Shown piece after piece: positions 49,098 to 60,432 of a stretch of DNA of 64,000 nt. Within the stretch, counting starts at the first letter, position 1. Each line of letters begins with the position of its first letter. Below the pieces are notes generated by a model, which saw nothing but the letters and a program-made list of their open reading frames with translations, searched no databases and was not told the origin of the DNA. This stretch comes from Adiantum capillus-veneris (Eukaryota; Streptophyta; Polypodiopsida; Polypodiales; Pteridaceae), in NCBI GenBank assembly GCA_014529385.2, contig CM043945.1, positions 153,763,741-153,827,740 of the forward strand, read 5' to 3'. Position numbers and translations under genes: made by a program.

Positions 49098-50990
49098 CAA
49101 TACTCACTCATGCACAAATGAAGTGAAAGAAAAGAGTCCTAGTGTAATTTAAAAAGGGATAGATCTTGATAAGATTACACCAATCTTATTATAGGAAACT
49201 AATTTACATAAAATATTAGTTATCTCTTGAGTTAAATAACATAAGTAAACAAAAAATAAATTTTGAAAAAATATCCATTTTTAAAATTTATCATTCAATA
49301 ATGTTTTAAATAAACAAAATCTGGTTATTTATTTAAAATGCTATAAAATAAATAATAAAATAAAAGTAAATTTAGTTTACTCTAGGTGGCACTTAAATAA
49401 TTATGCTAAATTATCTTTTCTTGAAAAAATATGTTGAACTTTCATGATTTTTTATTTATTTGAAAAGAATTTTTTTATAGCTAACAAAATGACGTGGTTG
49501 TTGTGGTGGTCGTGCATGGATGACATGGTCTTCTATATGGCAAGGTGAAGTGGATGATTGATGACATGGACTGTATAGGTGGAGACATGAGGCGGAATAT
49601 GGGATGTCCTCATCGTCCATGTCTTATGATGATGTGTCAAAACGGTGACATGGACTTAGGTGGCAAAAATGGAGATGATCGGTTGGTATATGGTGATGTG
49701 GCATGCTTGGTGGCAAGTGACGTGGAAAAGCTATGCAAGCACCATAGTTAAGTGGCACATGAGGTGGTGGATAACATGGAATTTAAGTTAAGGTGGTGTA
49801 CAAGGTGGCACTTGAGTGTGGTGGGTGAGTTGGCAATTAGGGTGACATGGTAAGCCAAGTTTTGAGGTTGTTAATTGTGGTGATGTGGAAGTTGAAATGA
49901 GGTTATAGTATGGACTTTTGTTGATATGACGGCTTCATTGTATGAGGTGGACTAGACAACTAGGATTAGGAGAGTAGGACCAAACCATGGAAGATGGACA
50001 AGTGTCACAATTCCTAGACTTGACACTTTACAAAACCTAAGGAGGCACATGTCAAGTGAATTGTGCAAGTGGAAAAAATTAAAGGAGAGTAAAAGTGTCT
50101 TTCCCTAGCTCAAACTGACTCAAAATATTCTATATGAAGACCTTATAGTAAGAGTCATAACATACATGAAAATCAAAATGAGTGGCATTGTACATCATTT
50201 ATTAGAGTTTAAAAGAACACGCTATCAAGATCCTTTGAGCACTCTTTGATATTTTTTGAGCTATATCTAAAATCAATGACCAGGGATAGTCGATAACATT
50301 CACATTATTCCTGAATCCTAGATGGTTTTTCAACCTCATGTTCTACAAGCCATCCTCAAGTTCTAGTGCTTTCCATGCCATACAGACATGGATACGTGGT
50401 ATTAGCACCACCACATATATCAAACATGCTCTGCAATGCTTTCAAATTGTCATTGAAGTGCCATTACACTGTGAAATCACCCATGTCATCTGCATGGAGC
50501 TATTCACGTGCATTTTGGCTATGTATAACAAAGGGGATGTTGGTCTACAAAAAGAGCCACTTTAATGTGTCATGACTCTCTACTAAATGTTGAGCTAATC
50601 CAATCCACCATAGTTCCATTTCTTTATTGTGTTTTATATTATGGGAAATTTATCTTACGCTGACTATATGGCAATTCTCTATCCATTAGGGATATAGATA
50701 CTCCTTTCATTTTTTGACCTTTTTTAATTTTAGCCTCATTTAGTTTTATAACAAAAATAAATTTTCCTTCACGATTATCTTCTCTAATTTTATGGTATCT
50801 CACCATAGAAGATTGGAGTTTTTTTTGTATTCATCCAAATATTATTAAGCACACGATACTCAAAGGAGGATTTGTTCTTTTGTTTCTCATATTTCATTGT
50901 TTCCTCAATGTGGTATCGCTTCATTTAGAAGATTTATCACTTTCCCAACATTGTGAGGCCTAGAAATTAAAAATATTTAATCTTGTGATA
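49098..50990. other. Unassigned AT-rich and TGG/CATGG-rich sequence
   Basis: 49130-49480 is very AT-rich. 49490-49960 is a degenerate run of GTGGCA, GACATGG and GGTGG words, probably an old minisatellite; the ORF at 49545-49751 in it is low-complexity. 49960-50990 has no motif that I can name. Confidence 0.45.
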
Positions 50991-50995
50991 CTTAA

Positions 50996-52314
50996 CACTA
51001 GGTTGGTAATGGGACACTTTTATGTCCTGTTAAGTGACCATTTTCCATGAATTATGTCAAGAGTTTCAAAATGGATTTTGAGGTGCTATATGTCTAGAAA
51101 GTTGTCTCATGAGCTGAAAAAAACTCGACAATTTTTTGGAATATCAATTCCATCTTTAACCTTGTCCTTGCACAACATTTCACAACCTAAACTGTGTGAA
51201 AAAACGGGTCCTATTTTTGGCTTTTTTCAACTTTTTGCAACTATACCACTCTAGAGTTCATGTTTGTGAGGTCTATAATGCTAGAGAACTATCTTTAGTA
51301 GTCCTCAACATGTCCTGATGCTTCTAGGGAGAAATAAATGTTAATGTTGTAAGTTATGACCAAATTACAAAAATTGTCAAATCCTGTTTTTTAGCCAATT
51401 TTAGCTCTTCTATGATTTTTTGGTGGCTTCCATGATATCCAAATGAAGTTTTGATTTTCTACGTCACATATTGTAACATAAAGCTAATATTCCTTGATTT
51501 TTGGGGCACCTAATACCCTATTTTGAATAGTAGACAACGATGGTTGATTTTTTCAATTATAGAAGAAAACGAAACATTCTAGTATATCAAGTATAGCTTT
51601 TTCAATATTGTTAGTTTCTTGTGAAAACTACATGCATTTTGTAGGTAGTAACCATATCTAGTCATAAGGATCAAATTCGGCTAGATATTGAATAGTTTCT
51701 ATGGGATTCTACAACTCATAATGTTGAATCCAATTTTTTCATGTTTGTTGTATTTAGTACTTCATCTTTGTCCCCAAGATTCCCCTTGGTAAGAGATGTA
51801 TTATTCTTTTGACATTCTCCATGGCTCCTTATGAACCTAAAGGACAATAGAGAACTAAGAAAACATGCGTATATTATTTGTATTGAGCGTGGCTATAGAA
51901 ACTTTGATGATATGTTTGCAGAATGGTAAAAATTCAACTTTTTTGTACCTATTTCTTTTGGAAAAACAAAAAATAGTGAGTGAGAAGCAAGCATATGTTC
52001 TGATCACCAACCATTGAAGTTAACTAGGGAATTTATCTCAAGTCCTACAAAAATCCCTAATCTTATTTTTGTGCAACAAAACGTAAGAAATGACTGTTTT
52101 GATGAAAATGTACTGGTCCATCAACTTTGGAGGCTTCGTGTGACCAAAAGATGAGAAATTTTATAAGTTTCTTATTTTTTCCATGTGTAGTAGGCCTTGA
52201 ACTATAACCTCAAGAAAGTATTTTACAAAATGAGTGGATCTACTATGGTTTTGGAGGTTTTTTTCAAAACCCTGAAAGGACTCTTTTATGTCCTGTTAGG
52301 TTACCAACCTAGTT
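50996..52314 (+). mobile_element. TTAA-flanked non-autonomous DNA transposon, copy 2 (piggyBac-like)
   Basis: 1319 bp. Left end CACTAGGTTGGTAATGGGACAC at 50996, right end the complement (GGTTACCAACCTAGTT) at 52314. TTAA flanks at 50992-50995 and 52315-52318. Interior matches copy 1 in opposite orientation (for example GACACTTTTATGTCCTGTTAAGTGACC near the left end against the right end of copy 1; AGCTGAAAAAAACT against its complement near 27020). No transposase ORF. Confidence 0.75.
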
Positions 52315-52318
52315 TTAA

Positions 52319-53497
52319 GGACCTAGAACCATACTTTAGAGATGGCTTTATATCTCCTTCCCCACTGTGTCATAAAAACTAATATCTAACAATTTCAAGT
52401 GATTCTCTCTTATTAAATTGATCTTTGGTACGGGAGGATAAAGGGAAAAGGGGTTGGAATATTAGAATGTGCTACTAGTCTTGCCTCAGCACGGGATCAA
52501 GAAGAGAGAGATGTAAGCATCTCTATAAAGGTCCGATTGGAGACACAACCTACCAAACAGAAATGCTCATGTAATGGAGCTCAAGGACCTCACGGGTTTC
52601 TTCATTAAAGCCTCCAAAGGTAAGTGTTTCATTTCCTTAAGGCTAGGACCATTATATAAGAAGTCAGGGAACACCGTGAACTATAATTTAGCATTTCCTA
52701 GATTATAGGAAATTCTCCTCAGATACAGGAAGCGCTTTTGACTTTGTTAACATGCTCGGTAAAGACTAAGTGTGTGGTCTAGGGTAGAAGGAGCCTACCT
52801 AAGACATTTTAATTTGGTCAGTCCCAAATTAGCAAGTAGTCACTACCCCGAGGCGACCGCAAAGCATTCCCTAAAGAAGTCAGGGAACACCGTGAGCTAT
52901 AATTTAGCATTTCCTAAATCATAGGAAATTCTCCTAAAATAGAGGAGGCGCTTTTGACTTTGTCAACATTCTCGGTAAAGACTAAGTATGTGGTCTAGGG
53001 TACAAGGATCTTACTAAGACAATTTAATTCGGTCAGTCCCAAATTAGCAGGTAATTGCTACCGGGAGGCGAGCGCATAGCCTTCCCTAAATTATAGCTAC
53101 AAGATGGTCCTAATGGTTTATGTTATAATTTTATGTCTATATTTCAATTAAAAGACTATGGTAATTCTAAGGTATAAGGTTAATGCCACATAGGCATGTC
53201 ATGTCAGTATGCCACATAGGATTAGCACATGGGCAGGTATGGGGCACACATGTGATGAAGGAGACAAAAGATAAAGTGAGTCATTTGGCTCAAACAAGAA
53301 GTCTTGTCTAAGGTACATAGCCTCACTTACTTGCTAAAAGGCTTCATAGAAATTAGGCATGCAAAGTGCAAGGTATGGGCCTTCTGCTCAAGTGGCCAAT
53401 GAAAGATTGAGAGAGGGAGATGTGAGAGGCAAAATAACCAAAGGGAGGGCGTGGGTATGCCCCAAGGAGCTCTAAGTGTGAGCTCAAATTCGACCCT

Positions 53498-53498
<1 letters not shown>
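52319..53498. other. Unassigned sequence with a tandem duplication
   Basis: No gene. Apart from the 216-bp duplication listed separately, only short ORFs without motifs. From about 53190 onward the sequence may belong to the LTR-like sequence of fragment G. Confidence 0.4.
52661..53090. repeat. Tandem duplication, 216-bp unit
   Basis: Copy 1 52661-52876 and copy 2 52877-53090 start AAGTCAGGGAACACCGTGA and share CTATAATTTAGCATTTCCTA, GACTTTGT, GTGGTCTAGGGTA and GGTCAGTCCCAAATTAGCA. Moderately diverged, so not recent. Confidence 0.9.
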
Positions 53499-53529
<31 letters not shown>

Positions 53530-53551
53530 GGGGGGAATGTGTGTGTGTGTG
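53499..53551. repeat. (GT)n-poly(G)-(GT)n low-complexity tract
   Basis: A run of 23 G residues at 53513-53535 between GT repeats. Could form a G-quadruplex; run length is prone to sequencing error. Confidence 0.9.
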
Positions 53552-53639
53552 AGCTAGCATGAGTCAATGTGGACTTTTGAGGCTTCACTCACAAGGAAAA
53601 CCCCTCACACACAAAATGAGTACTTGCAGTATATTTTCA

Positions 53640-55240
53640 TTCATTCTTCAAGGCATGAGCAAGGAGATCTCTCTCCTCTCTCACACTCCCATTGTGAGGA
53701 AGAAGGAAGACAAAGTGCCAAGTTGTAATGGAAAGCTTCATCTCCTTCTCCAAGCTTGAGAAGTAGAGAGCCTACATCAACAACTCTTGTATATGGAATG
53801 CAAATCCAAGCAAGAGACAAGCTAAAGCAACCTCATCTTCTCTCCATCTTCATTAATATGTTATGCTATGCTCTAAGAGTAATCTAGGATGAGAAGAATA
53901 CTTCTTTCTCGTAAAGCTCACTAAGTCATTCTGTTTTTTGCTAGTTATAAAGAATAAGTTCAATTGTGTTACATTAGCATTTACACAATCTAGCAACATG
54001 GCTGAAAATAATAAAGAGAGTAGAATTGGTGTAGATGACTTTGATTTTGGTGCTATTAATGATGCTCCTATGCTTGTAAATTTTCTTGTTACCAGGTTAC
54101 AAGAAGCTATGAGTAATCCAGCTTTACAAGCTGAAGTGCAAACTTAACTTCAAGCTAGCACATTGCTCACTCTTCCCCAAAATGAAAGAATTTCTGAGAG
54201 GCCTCATGGTGAGACTTCCAAAAGAGAAATTCTTGAGGGAAAAATAGAGCAAAGCCAACTGGTATCCCATGAGCAAAGAGGCAATGAATTGCCCCATCAA
54301 AGTCATGGAAATACACAGAAGGATAAAGCCCCAATGGAGGACAAGAATCATACCTCTAATTCTTTTAATGATGAGGATGTATCTCCTCAACGACGGAGGC
54401 CCCAAAGATCACTATCACCACCAAAACGTAAGATCTCCTTCTCCTCACCAAGACAAGAAGAGGGAAAGTAAATATAGAAGGAAGGCAAAGATAAGGAAGA
54501 AATCTCCATCTTCTCCTTCTATAATATCGAATGGTCTAGTAACATGTGTAGAGGAAAATAACATAGACATAGTGAGCATTTCATTAGAATAGATTTTTAT
54601 TGAGCATAGCAAGAGTGCTTGGATAGAGAGAGCAACAAAAAGCGTAACACCTAGTTACATATGCATGAACTATACTTTAAAAAAGAGAGAGAAATTAAGC
54701 TATTGACAACAGTTGATGACCGGATTTACATGGAGCTGGTCCCCCCTCCAAAAGGCTTTGTATTTTAGGTTTCCCCCATGAAGGGAGACCTTTTACAATA
54801 CCATACTTTGTGTTCCTTTAATAACTTGTTGCTACAATGAAGATGGAAGCTTCAAGAACCAAGCTCACACTTGTAAAACACAGCATCAATTTCCTCACGG
54901 TCTCAGATGCAAGACCTCACACAAGATGGTGAGAGCTAGTGGGGTATGAGAGTAGATTGAGAGGAAGAAAGAGTATTCTTACGAGAAATAAGTATGTCTC
55001 CTCACATAATCAGTCTTAATAGCTTAGCATAGCTTAGTAATTAGCATGGTAGAGGCGATGAGCATGCATTGGAGCTTGGCTCTTGGTTGGATTTGCATCA
55101 CAAAGCCAAGAGTTGTTGATCTAGGCCTCCTTTCTCACAAGCTTGGAGTAGATGATGAGCTTTCCATTAAAGCTTGACAAGGAGATAGTCTTCTTTACTC
55201 CACACATGAGATTGTGAGTGTGTGTGTGTGTGATAATGCC
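53640..55240. repeat. Diverged inverted repeat of LTR-like sequence
   Basis: 53680-53930 (plus) matches 54970-55230 (minus). Shared words include TCAACAACTCTTG, ATGCAAATCCAA(G/C)CAAGAG, CCAAGCTTG and TTATTTCTCGTAAG/TTCTTTCTCGTAAAG. Simplest reading: the LTR of fragment G (plus) and the 3' LTR of element F (minus) belong to one family and lie head to head. Confidence 0.6.
53998..54474 (+). pseudogene. Fragment G: probable LTR-element gag start
   Basis: MAENNKESRIGVDDFDFGAINDAPMLVNFLVTRLQEAM, one TAA at 54145, then the same frame continues LQASTLLTLPQNERISERPH and a basic Ser/Pro/Arg tail (RRRPQRSLSPPKRK). Short acidic-then-basic Gag-like start following LTR-like sequence at about 53560-53930. 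No zinc knuckle, so assignment is tentative; the rest of the element is lost. Confidence 0.4.
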
Positions 55241-55943
55241 TTGCAAAAATCAGTCCCCTCTCTCTCTCTTGGTTGACCCCTCTTGCTGATTGCACATGCT
55301 CGCATCCTATTGGACCCTACAAAGCTTAGCCAATGACAATTAAGAAGCATAAGTAATAGCCTTGTGACATGTGTCCCCCTTTCCCCTTTTGTGAGAGCTT
55401 TAGGTATTTAAATAATTCAATTAATCTCTCATTGGACCCCTTAGTCTTCTAGCCGATAGGAATCAGGCAAACCATTGGGCTGATGAATGCTCATTGGACC
55501 TTTAAAGGAGACTGTCCAATAGTATTCTGGAGAGCTTAATTTCTATTGGTTCTTTTATCAAGTGTTTTTAAATAAATTAAAATAAATTTACTCTATCCTA
55601 ATTCTCATCGGTCCACCTCTATGGCCATCCGATAGGATTTGAATGCACCTTGGGGGCAACTGGGCTAGGGAGCTGACATGTGTCCACTATGCCCTTTGTG
55701 TAAAGGGGGCTTGCAAGATTGTGCGTGTGTCTGTGTTTCTCTCTCATCCCCTACTAAAAGGGCTCGCCCCCTCCCAGATAGGAATGTGGGAAGGCTTTTG
55801 AGTCTTCCCACAAGCATCCAATTTACCCTAAGGGTTGACCAGTGGACATAACCTTTTAATTTTGGAGCCTTAGCATTTTGGAAGTCATAATGGGCTAAAC
55901 CTTAGGGTCTTTGAAGCCCATTGATGCACATTTCTCTTTTGCA
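54704..55943 (-). repeat. Probable 3' LTR of element F
   Basis: In element orientation it begins TGCAAAAGAG just after the PPT and may end AACTGTTGTCA (TG...CA). It contains GTGTGTGT tracts. Boundaries are my best guess, because no intact partner LTR is in the window. Confidence 0.4.
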
Positions 55944-55949
55944 GATGGT

Positions 55950-55970
55950 CCCCCCCCCCCCTCCCCCTTT
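55950..55970 (-). promoter_or_regulatory. Probable polypurine tract of element F
   Basis: In element orientation AAAGGGGGAGGGGGGGGGGGG, placed between F's pol and the LTR-like sequence. It may have expanded by slippage. Confidence 0.5.
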
Positions 55971-56529
55971 GGATCCCTATTATCCCTCCTTTGGATTCCT
56001 ACTGTGACCGGTCTGCCAACCTAACCAATATTCTAACTTTTTCTCCCCTGGTACTACCCCATATTAAACGATCAGATTAATATGAGAAAATCATTTGGTA
56101 TAATTAGATATTAGGTATTATGACATTACCTCTCTCTTCAAATCATAGTCATATTTGACTATGGGGTAGAGAAGATAAAGCCTATTCATTAGTCCTTTTT
56201 CTAGCGGGTAGAGGATCCTTATCTTACCCTATGACATCTTTCCAAACTGGGACTAATACATTTGGTTCTTGAGAGCCTATGCTACCGCAAGCATGTCTGC
56301 ACATTAGTCCTATCAATCTTCCATAGTAGAGTGACAAGGTCTACTTGGTGTTCGGAATAAGTTGTCTCTACAAACTTGATCCTAAGAATGCATACTTCTT
56401 AATATCTATGCACAATAAATAAAAGGAGAGTATTATAAGACAAAATCTTTGTTCATTTTAAACATTTTAATATTTGCTTACTCTAGGAAAGCATTGACGA
56501 GGCTTAGGCTATCCTTTAATTGTATGCCT
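55971..56529 (-). other. 3' untranslated internal region of element F
   Basis: About 560 bp between the chromodomain end and the PPT. No ORF or motif seen. Confidence 0.4.
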
Positions 56530-56924
56530 GGCATCCATCTAGCATCTTAGAAAGGATAGTTCTTAAACTTAATAACATATCGTCGGGGATAATCCTACCA
56601 CCTCTCAATACCTTGTCTTCATGTCATAGAATGCACTCGGTCGGCGGGCTGCAACAATTCTTCTTGGTCCTCGATCTTTGGTGGGTCTTCAATAGTTGGT
56701 TCTTGAGGTGGATCTCCTTTGTAAAGCTTTAATAGGCTCACATGGAAAGCCTTGTGTATGAGCCAACGACTGGGCAACTTAACTTGATAGGCCATATCAT
56801 TGATTGGTCTAAGAATCTGGAAGGGACCATAGTACCTTTTTGCTAATTTAGCATAGTGCTTTTGGTGTCCCGTAGAATTCTTGTCCGTTGTGTGCCTTAA
56901 TCGAGCCTTGGGAAATTTAAGCAA
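56530..56924 (-). pseudogene. Element F integrase C-terminal domain and chromodomain (chromovirus)
   Basis: HYAKLAKRYYGPFQILRPI, AYQVKLP and IHKAFHVSLLKLYKGDPP form a GPY/F-type module. QEELLQPADRVH follows, then across frameshifts HEDKVLRGG and RRYVIKFKNYPF*DARWM, a chromodomain signature (YVIKFKNY...W). Chromodomains steer integration to marked chromatin, and this marks F as a chromovirus, distinct from A to D. Stops and shifts throughout. Confidence 0.75.
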
Positions 56925-57798
56925 GACCCAATCATTTTCTTTAAAGGCTTGGGCTCTTCTGTGCTTAACAGAAATAGCCTTTTTCCTTTTCTATGAGATA
57001 GGGAAAGCATCCTTAATCTTTTGGAAAGATTCTTGTAGGTCTCAGCTATAGTCATCTGCATCAAAGATCTTCCCATGTACCTTAAGTAGAAGGGGACTTT
57101 TGTATCTTCCCTCGATTACCTTGAAAGGTGCTTTTCCAGTGGAGGTATGTACAATACTATTGTAGACATACTCCACTAAGGTTAAGTACTTCTCCCATTG
57201 GGACCTTTAATCTACTTCCGTTCCATAGGCTTTTAGTAGATCAAGAACTGTTAGGTTAGCTATTTCACTTTGGCCATCCATTTGCATGTGATAGGCCGAA
57301 GAGAAGTTTAGCCTTGTCCCTAAATTCTAAAAGAGACCCTTTGAGAAATTACTGGTCATTCTAGGATCTCTATCCGACACTATGGACATTGGCAAGCCAT
57401 GGTACTTGAAGATTTGTGATATGAAGAGGGTTGCCATTTGATGGGCTTTGATAGTCCATGTATAAAATGAGCTTGTTTGTTGAACCTGTCTACTATCGTC
57501 CATATTTCTGTCTTCCCATGGATAGACTTAGGCAATATAAAGATAAAATCCATGGATATGCTCTCCCATGGTGAACTAGGGATTGGCAAAGGTTGAAGCA
57601 ACCCAGGTTGATTCCTCTATCAAACTTCGTCTTTTGGCATACTACACATTTAGAAACATACTCTTGTATATTTTCTTTCATGGAAGTCCAATAGAAATAT
57701 GTTTGTATCCCTTTTAGGGTAGATCGAATCCCTGTCTGCTCTGCATAGGGAGAAGTATGAGGTTCATATATTACTCTCTCAGGTAGTGAGTTAGTAAC
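56925..57798 (-). pseudogene. Element F integrase zinc module and core
   Basis: YVSKCVVCQKTKFD (Cys pair) in 57493-57681, and [17 protein letters not shown] (first Asp) with [13 protein letters not shown] in 57380-57601. Further core sequence to 56925 is in shifted frames (VSDRDPRM-type residues can be read near 57370). Multiple stops. Confidence 0.7.
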
Positions 57799-58260
57799 TT
57801 ATAGTCTATTTCCATAGAGAAGATAACCATCTTGTAAATTAAATGGTTCTTCTTTATTCCCTAATGCAAGAGCTGAAATCACATCTCTAAAGTTGGGATC
57901 AATAGCGTACTCATCTATCATAGAAGATAGATCATTGTGAGTTTCTATGGAAACCGCATTCATTCTCGATTGCCTTGAAAGTGCATCGGCTACCTGATTA
58001 TGCTTGCCAGCAATGTGAGCAGTATGAAAATGAAATTGCAAAAGGAAATTTTCCCACCTCATTTCTTTGTCGGAGAGCTTGGTATGCGTCATGAAGTACT
58101 TAAGGCTTTGGTAATACGTCCACATAATGAAAGGAGTTCCCAATAAATAGTGCTTCCATGAGTCTAAGGAATGTAGAAAGAACTGCGAGGAGTTTCTTTT
58201 CATATATGCCTAGATCTTGCTCAATAGGGTCTATCCTTTGACTTTCCTAGGCTATTGTGT
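57799..58260 (-). pseudogene. Element F RNase H, C-terminal part
   Basis: HSLDSWKHYLLGTPFIMWTYYQSLKYFM corresponds to the HYLLG...(T)DHxSLKY stretch, with the catalytic Asp changed (WTYYQ for xTDHQ). RWENFLLQFHFHTAHIAGKHNQVADALSRQ ends the domain. Then IDPNFRDVISAL, ending in FNLQDGYLLYGNRL before the zinc module. Confidence 0.75.
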
Positions 58261-58676
58261 TCCTTCTTGGAGCAAAACAGCTCCAAGGCAATCACCACAA
58301 GCGTCACATTAAACCTCATATGGCTTTGAGAGATCCGACAGTGTAAGCACAGGTTGAGAGATAAGCTTTTTTTTAAGCCTCTCGAAAGCATTGTTCTCCT
58401 TGGTAGAGGATGTATACCTAATGTTTTTCTTTGTTAGGTCATGTAATGGTCCTACGATTTGTGAGAATTTTTCTATGAAGCGTCTATAGTATGCACACAT
58501 ACCTATAAAACTTCTTAATTCATGTAGATTCCTTGGATTAGGCCATCCTTTAATTACCTCTAGTTTTGATGGATCCTTTTGGAGGCCATCTTGAGAGATA
58601 ATGTGACCTAGATACTCAATATCTTGTAGGATAAACTCACTTTTGTTTTGATTAATATAGAGTTTATTCTCTCGTA
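58261..58676 (-). pseudogene. Element F reverse transcriptase, C-terminal part
   Basis: ENKLYINQNKSEFILQDIEYLGHIISQDGLQKDPSKLEVIKGWP, LHELRSFIGMCAYYRRFIEKFSQIVGPLHDLTKK, FERLKKKLISQPVLTLSDLSKPYEV: RT thumb and connection. Frame breaks near 58300. The upstream part of RT, including the catalytic motif, is cut off at 58677 by a CACTA-like sequence. Confidence 0.82.
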
Positions 58677-58900
58677 CACTACAAGAGGTGCTTAATAGTA
58701 GCGATGCTCGTAATGCAACGCTCAAACATGAAAAAGCACAACGTCGCTATAGGCGTTGCTATGTTACAAGTAACATAGCCACGCTCATAGCGACGCTTAT
58801 AGCAACGCCGCCAAGGCTAAAAAAGTAACTGAGAGCGTTCGAAAACTCAGATCTTAGATCTGAGTTTTCGACGCGCTCTCAAGCAAGCAAGGTAACGCTC
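58677..58900. mobile_element. CACTA (En/Spm)-type transposon end with nested hairpins
   Basis: CACTACAAGAGGTGCTTAAT at 58677 matches the CACTACAAGAAAA-type terminus of plant CACTA elements, and is followed by repeated AGCGACGC/TAGCAACGC subterminal words. It interrupts F's RT. Hairpins: 58758-58779 (10-bp stem, 2-nt loop) nested in a larger pairing of 58752-58762 with 58799-58809. No second end (TTGTAGTG) seen in the window; extent unknown. Confidence 0.55.
58831..58880. repeat. 50-bp palindrome
   Basis: 58839-58871 is a perfect inverted repeat with 16-bp arms (TCGAAAACTCAGATCT) around a single T. Outer GAGAGCG/CGCTCTC arms extend it to 58831-58880 with small mismatches. In the subterminal region of the CACTA-like sequence. 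Confidence 0.9.
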
Positions 58901-59085
58901 TTCCTCTCTCTCTCTTTCTTCTCCATACACACACGCGCACGCGCGAGGAGAGGAAGGAGATCCAGGTATGCTCCTTCCCACTCCTCACTCTCATGTTCCC
59001 TTTCCCTCTTTCTCTCTCCCTCTTCTCTCTCTGTCACACACACACACACATACACATTGTGTTTTTGAGAGAGAGAGAGAGAGAT

Positions 59086-59120
<35 letters not shown>

Positions 59121-59330
59121 ACAAGCATAAACAAAAAACGCACACACACATGCATAAACAAAGAAAGCACACACACATTGAGAGAGGAAAAGAGAGAGAG
59201 AGAGCATGCATAAACCAAAAACGCACACACGCATGCATAAACAAAGAATGCACACACATTGAGAGAGAAAAAGAGAGAGAGAGAGATATATAAAACAAAG
59301 AGAGAGAGAGAGAGAAAAGAAGAAGAAAAA
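58901..59330. repeat. Microsatellite-rich block (GA, CA, CT)
   Basis: Long GA runs (about 59067-59120 and 59261-59315) with CA runs and a repeated phrase GCATAAACAAAGAA...GCACACACA. The Leu/Ser/Cys/Val ORFs here are translations of simple repeats. Confidence 0.9.
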
Positions 59331-60052
59331 GAGAGTCTTAACATCGTAGGAAAATATCCCAAGAGACCTTAAAGATCTAGTCGACAGGAGTTGAACTCAA
59401 GACCTGTTATTTATAAGGGAAAGGACATAACTAATCTATCACACTTCGGTGATAGAAAAGTTATACCATTTTTCTCCTTTTTTTATTGGCGTGCACACAC
59501 ACCCACACACACTTGAGAAGAAGAGAGTTTACTTTAACGTCGTAGGAAACAATTAAAGAGACCTAAAAATCTAGCCGGCGAGGAGTTGAACTCAAGACCT
59601 GTTATTCAAGAGGAAAATGGCATAACCAATCTACCACACTTGGGTGATAGAAAGGTTATACCATTTTTCTCTTTTTATTGGCACACACACACCCACACAC
59701 ACACACACAAGAAGAAGAGAGTTTTCAAGTCATAGGAAACTATCCCAAAAGATGTTAAAGATTAGGTTAGATGTAGACTTACGTTAAATTAGAATTAGGT
59801 TGATTTAAGTTAAATTAGATTAGATTTAGGTTTATTTTTAGTTAGATTTAGATTTGATTAGATTTAGGTTTATTTACGTTAGATTTAGATTTATGTTATA
59901 TTAGATTAGATTTAGGTTTATTAATTTAGGTTTATTTATGTTATATTAGATTAGATTTAGGTTATTTACCTATTATTGAAGAGGGAAAATGGCATAACCA
60001 ATCTACCACACTTGGGTGATAGAAAGGTTATACCATTTTTCTCTTTTTATTG

Positions 60053-60092
<40 letters not shown>

Positions 60093-60375
60093 GAAGAAGA
60101 GAGTTTTAACATCGTAGGAAACTATCCCAAAAGATGTTAAAGATTAGGTTAAATATAGACTTACATTAAATTAGATTTAGGTTTATTTACGTTAAATTAG
60201 ATTAGATTTAGGTTTATTTTTAGTTAGATTTATGTTTGATTAGATTTAGGTTTATTTATGTTATATTAGATTAGATTTAGGTTACTTGCATGTTATTGAA
60301 GAGGGAATTGGCATAACCAATCTACCACACTTGGGTGATAGAAAGGTTATACCATTTTCTTCTTTTTATCGTTTA
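59331..60375 (-). repeat. Four tandem units with tRNA-like A and B boxes
   Basis: Units start near 59331, 59531, 59726 and 60107 with CGTAGGAAA and end with a shared block (GGTGATAGAAAGGTTATACCATTTT...TTTATTGGCACACACAC). On the minus strand units 1 and 2 read TGGTAGATTGGTTATGCC (box-A-like) and, about 30 bp on, GGTCTTGAGTTCAACTCC (box-B-like). Units 3 and 4 keep only box A and gained TTAGATTTAGGTTTA-rich DNA. Likely a decayed tRNA-derived SINE or tRNA relic, amplified in tandem. Confidence 0.55.
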
Positions 60376-60432
60376 AGATAAGGTTAGAAGAAATGGCGAG
60401 AAAATTTCCTGCACTCACAGCTTCAACAATCC

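Noticed and set aside
53513-53535. 23-G run as a functional G-quadruplex
   Set aside because: A slippage-prone homopolymer within a GT microsatellite; no conserved context to support function.
58879-59362. Minus-strand ORFs rich in Leu, Ser, Cys and Val as membrane proteins
   Set aside because: They are translations of GA and CA microsatellites.
59750-60290. TTTAGG-like words as interstitial telomere repeats
   Set aside because: The unit is irregular TTAGATTTAGGTTTA and never a clean TTTAGGG array.
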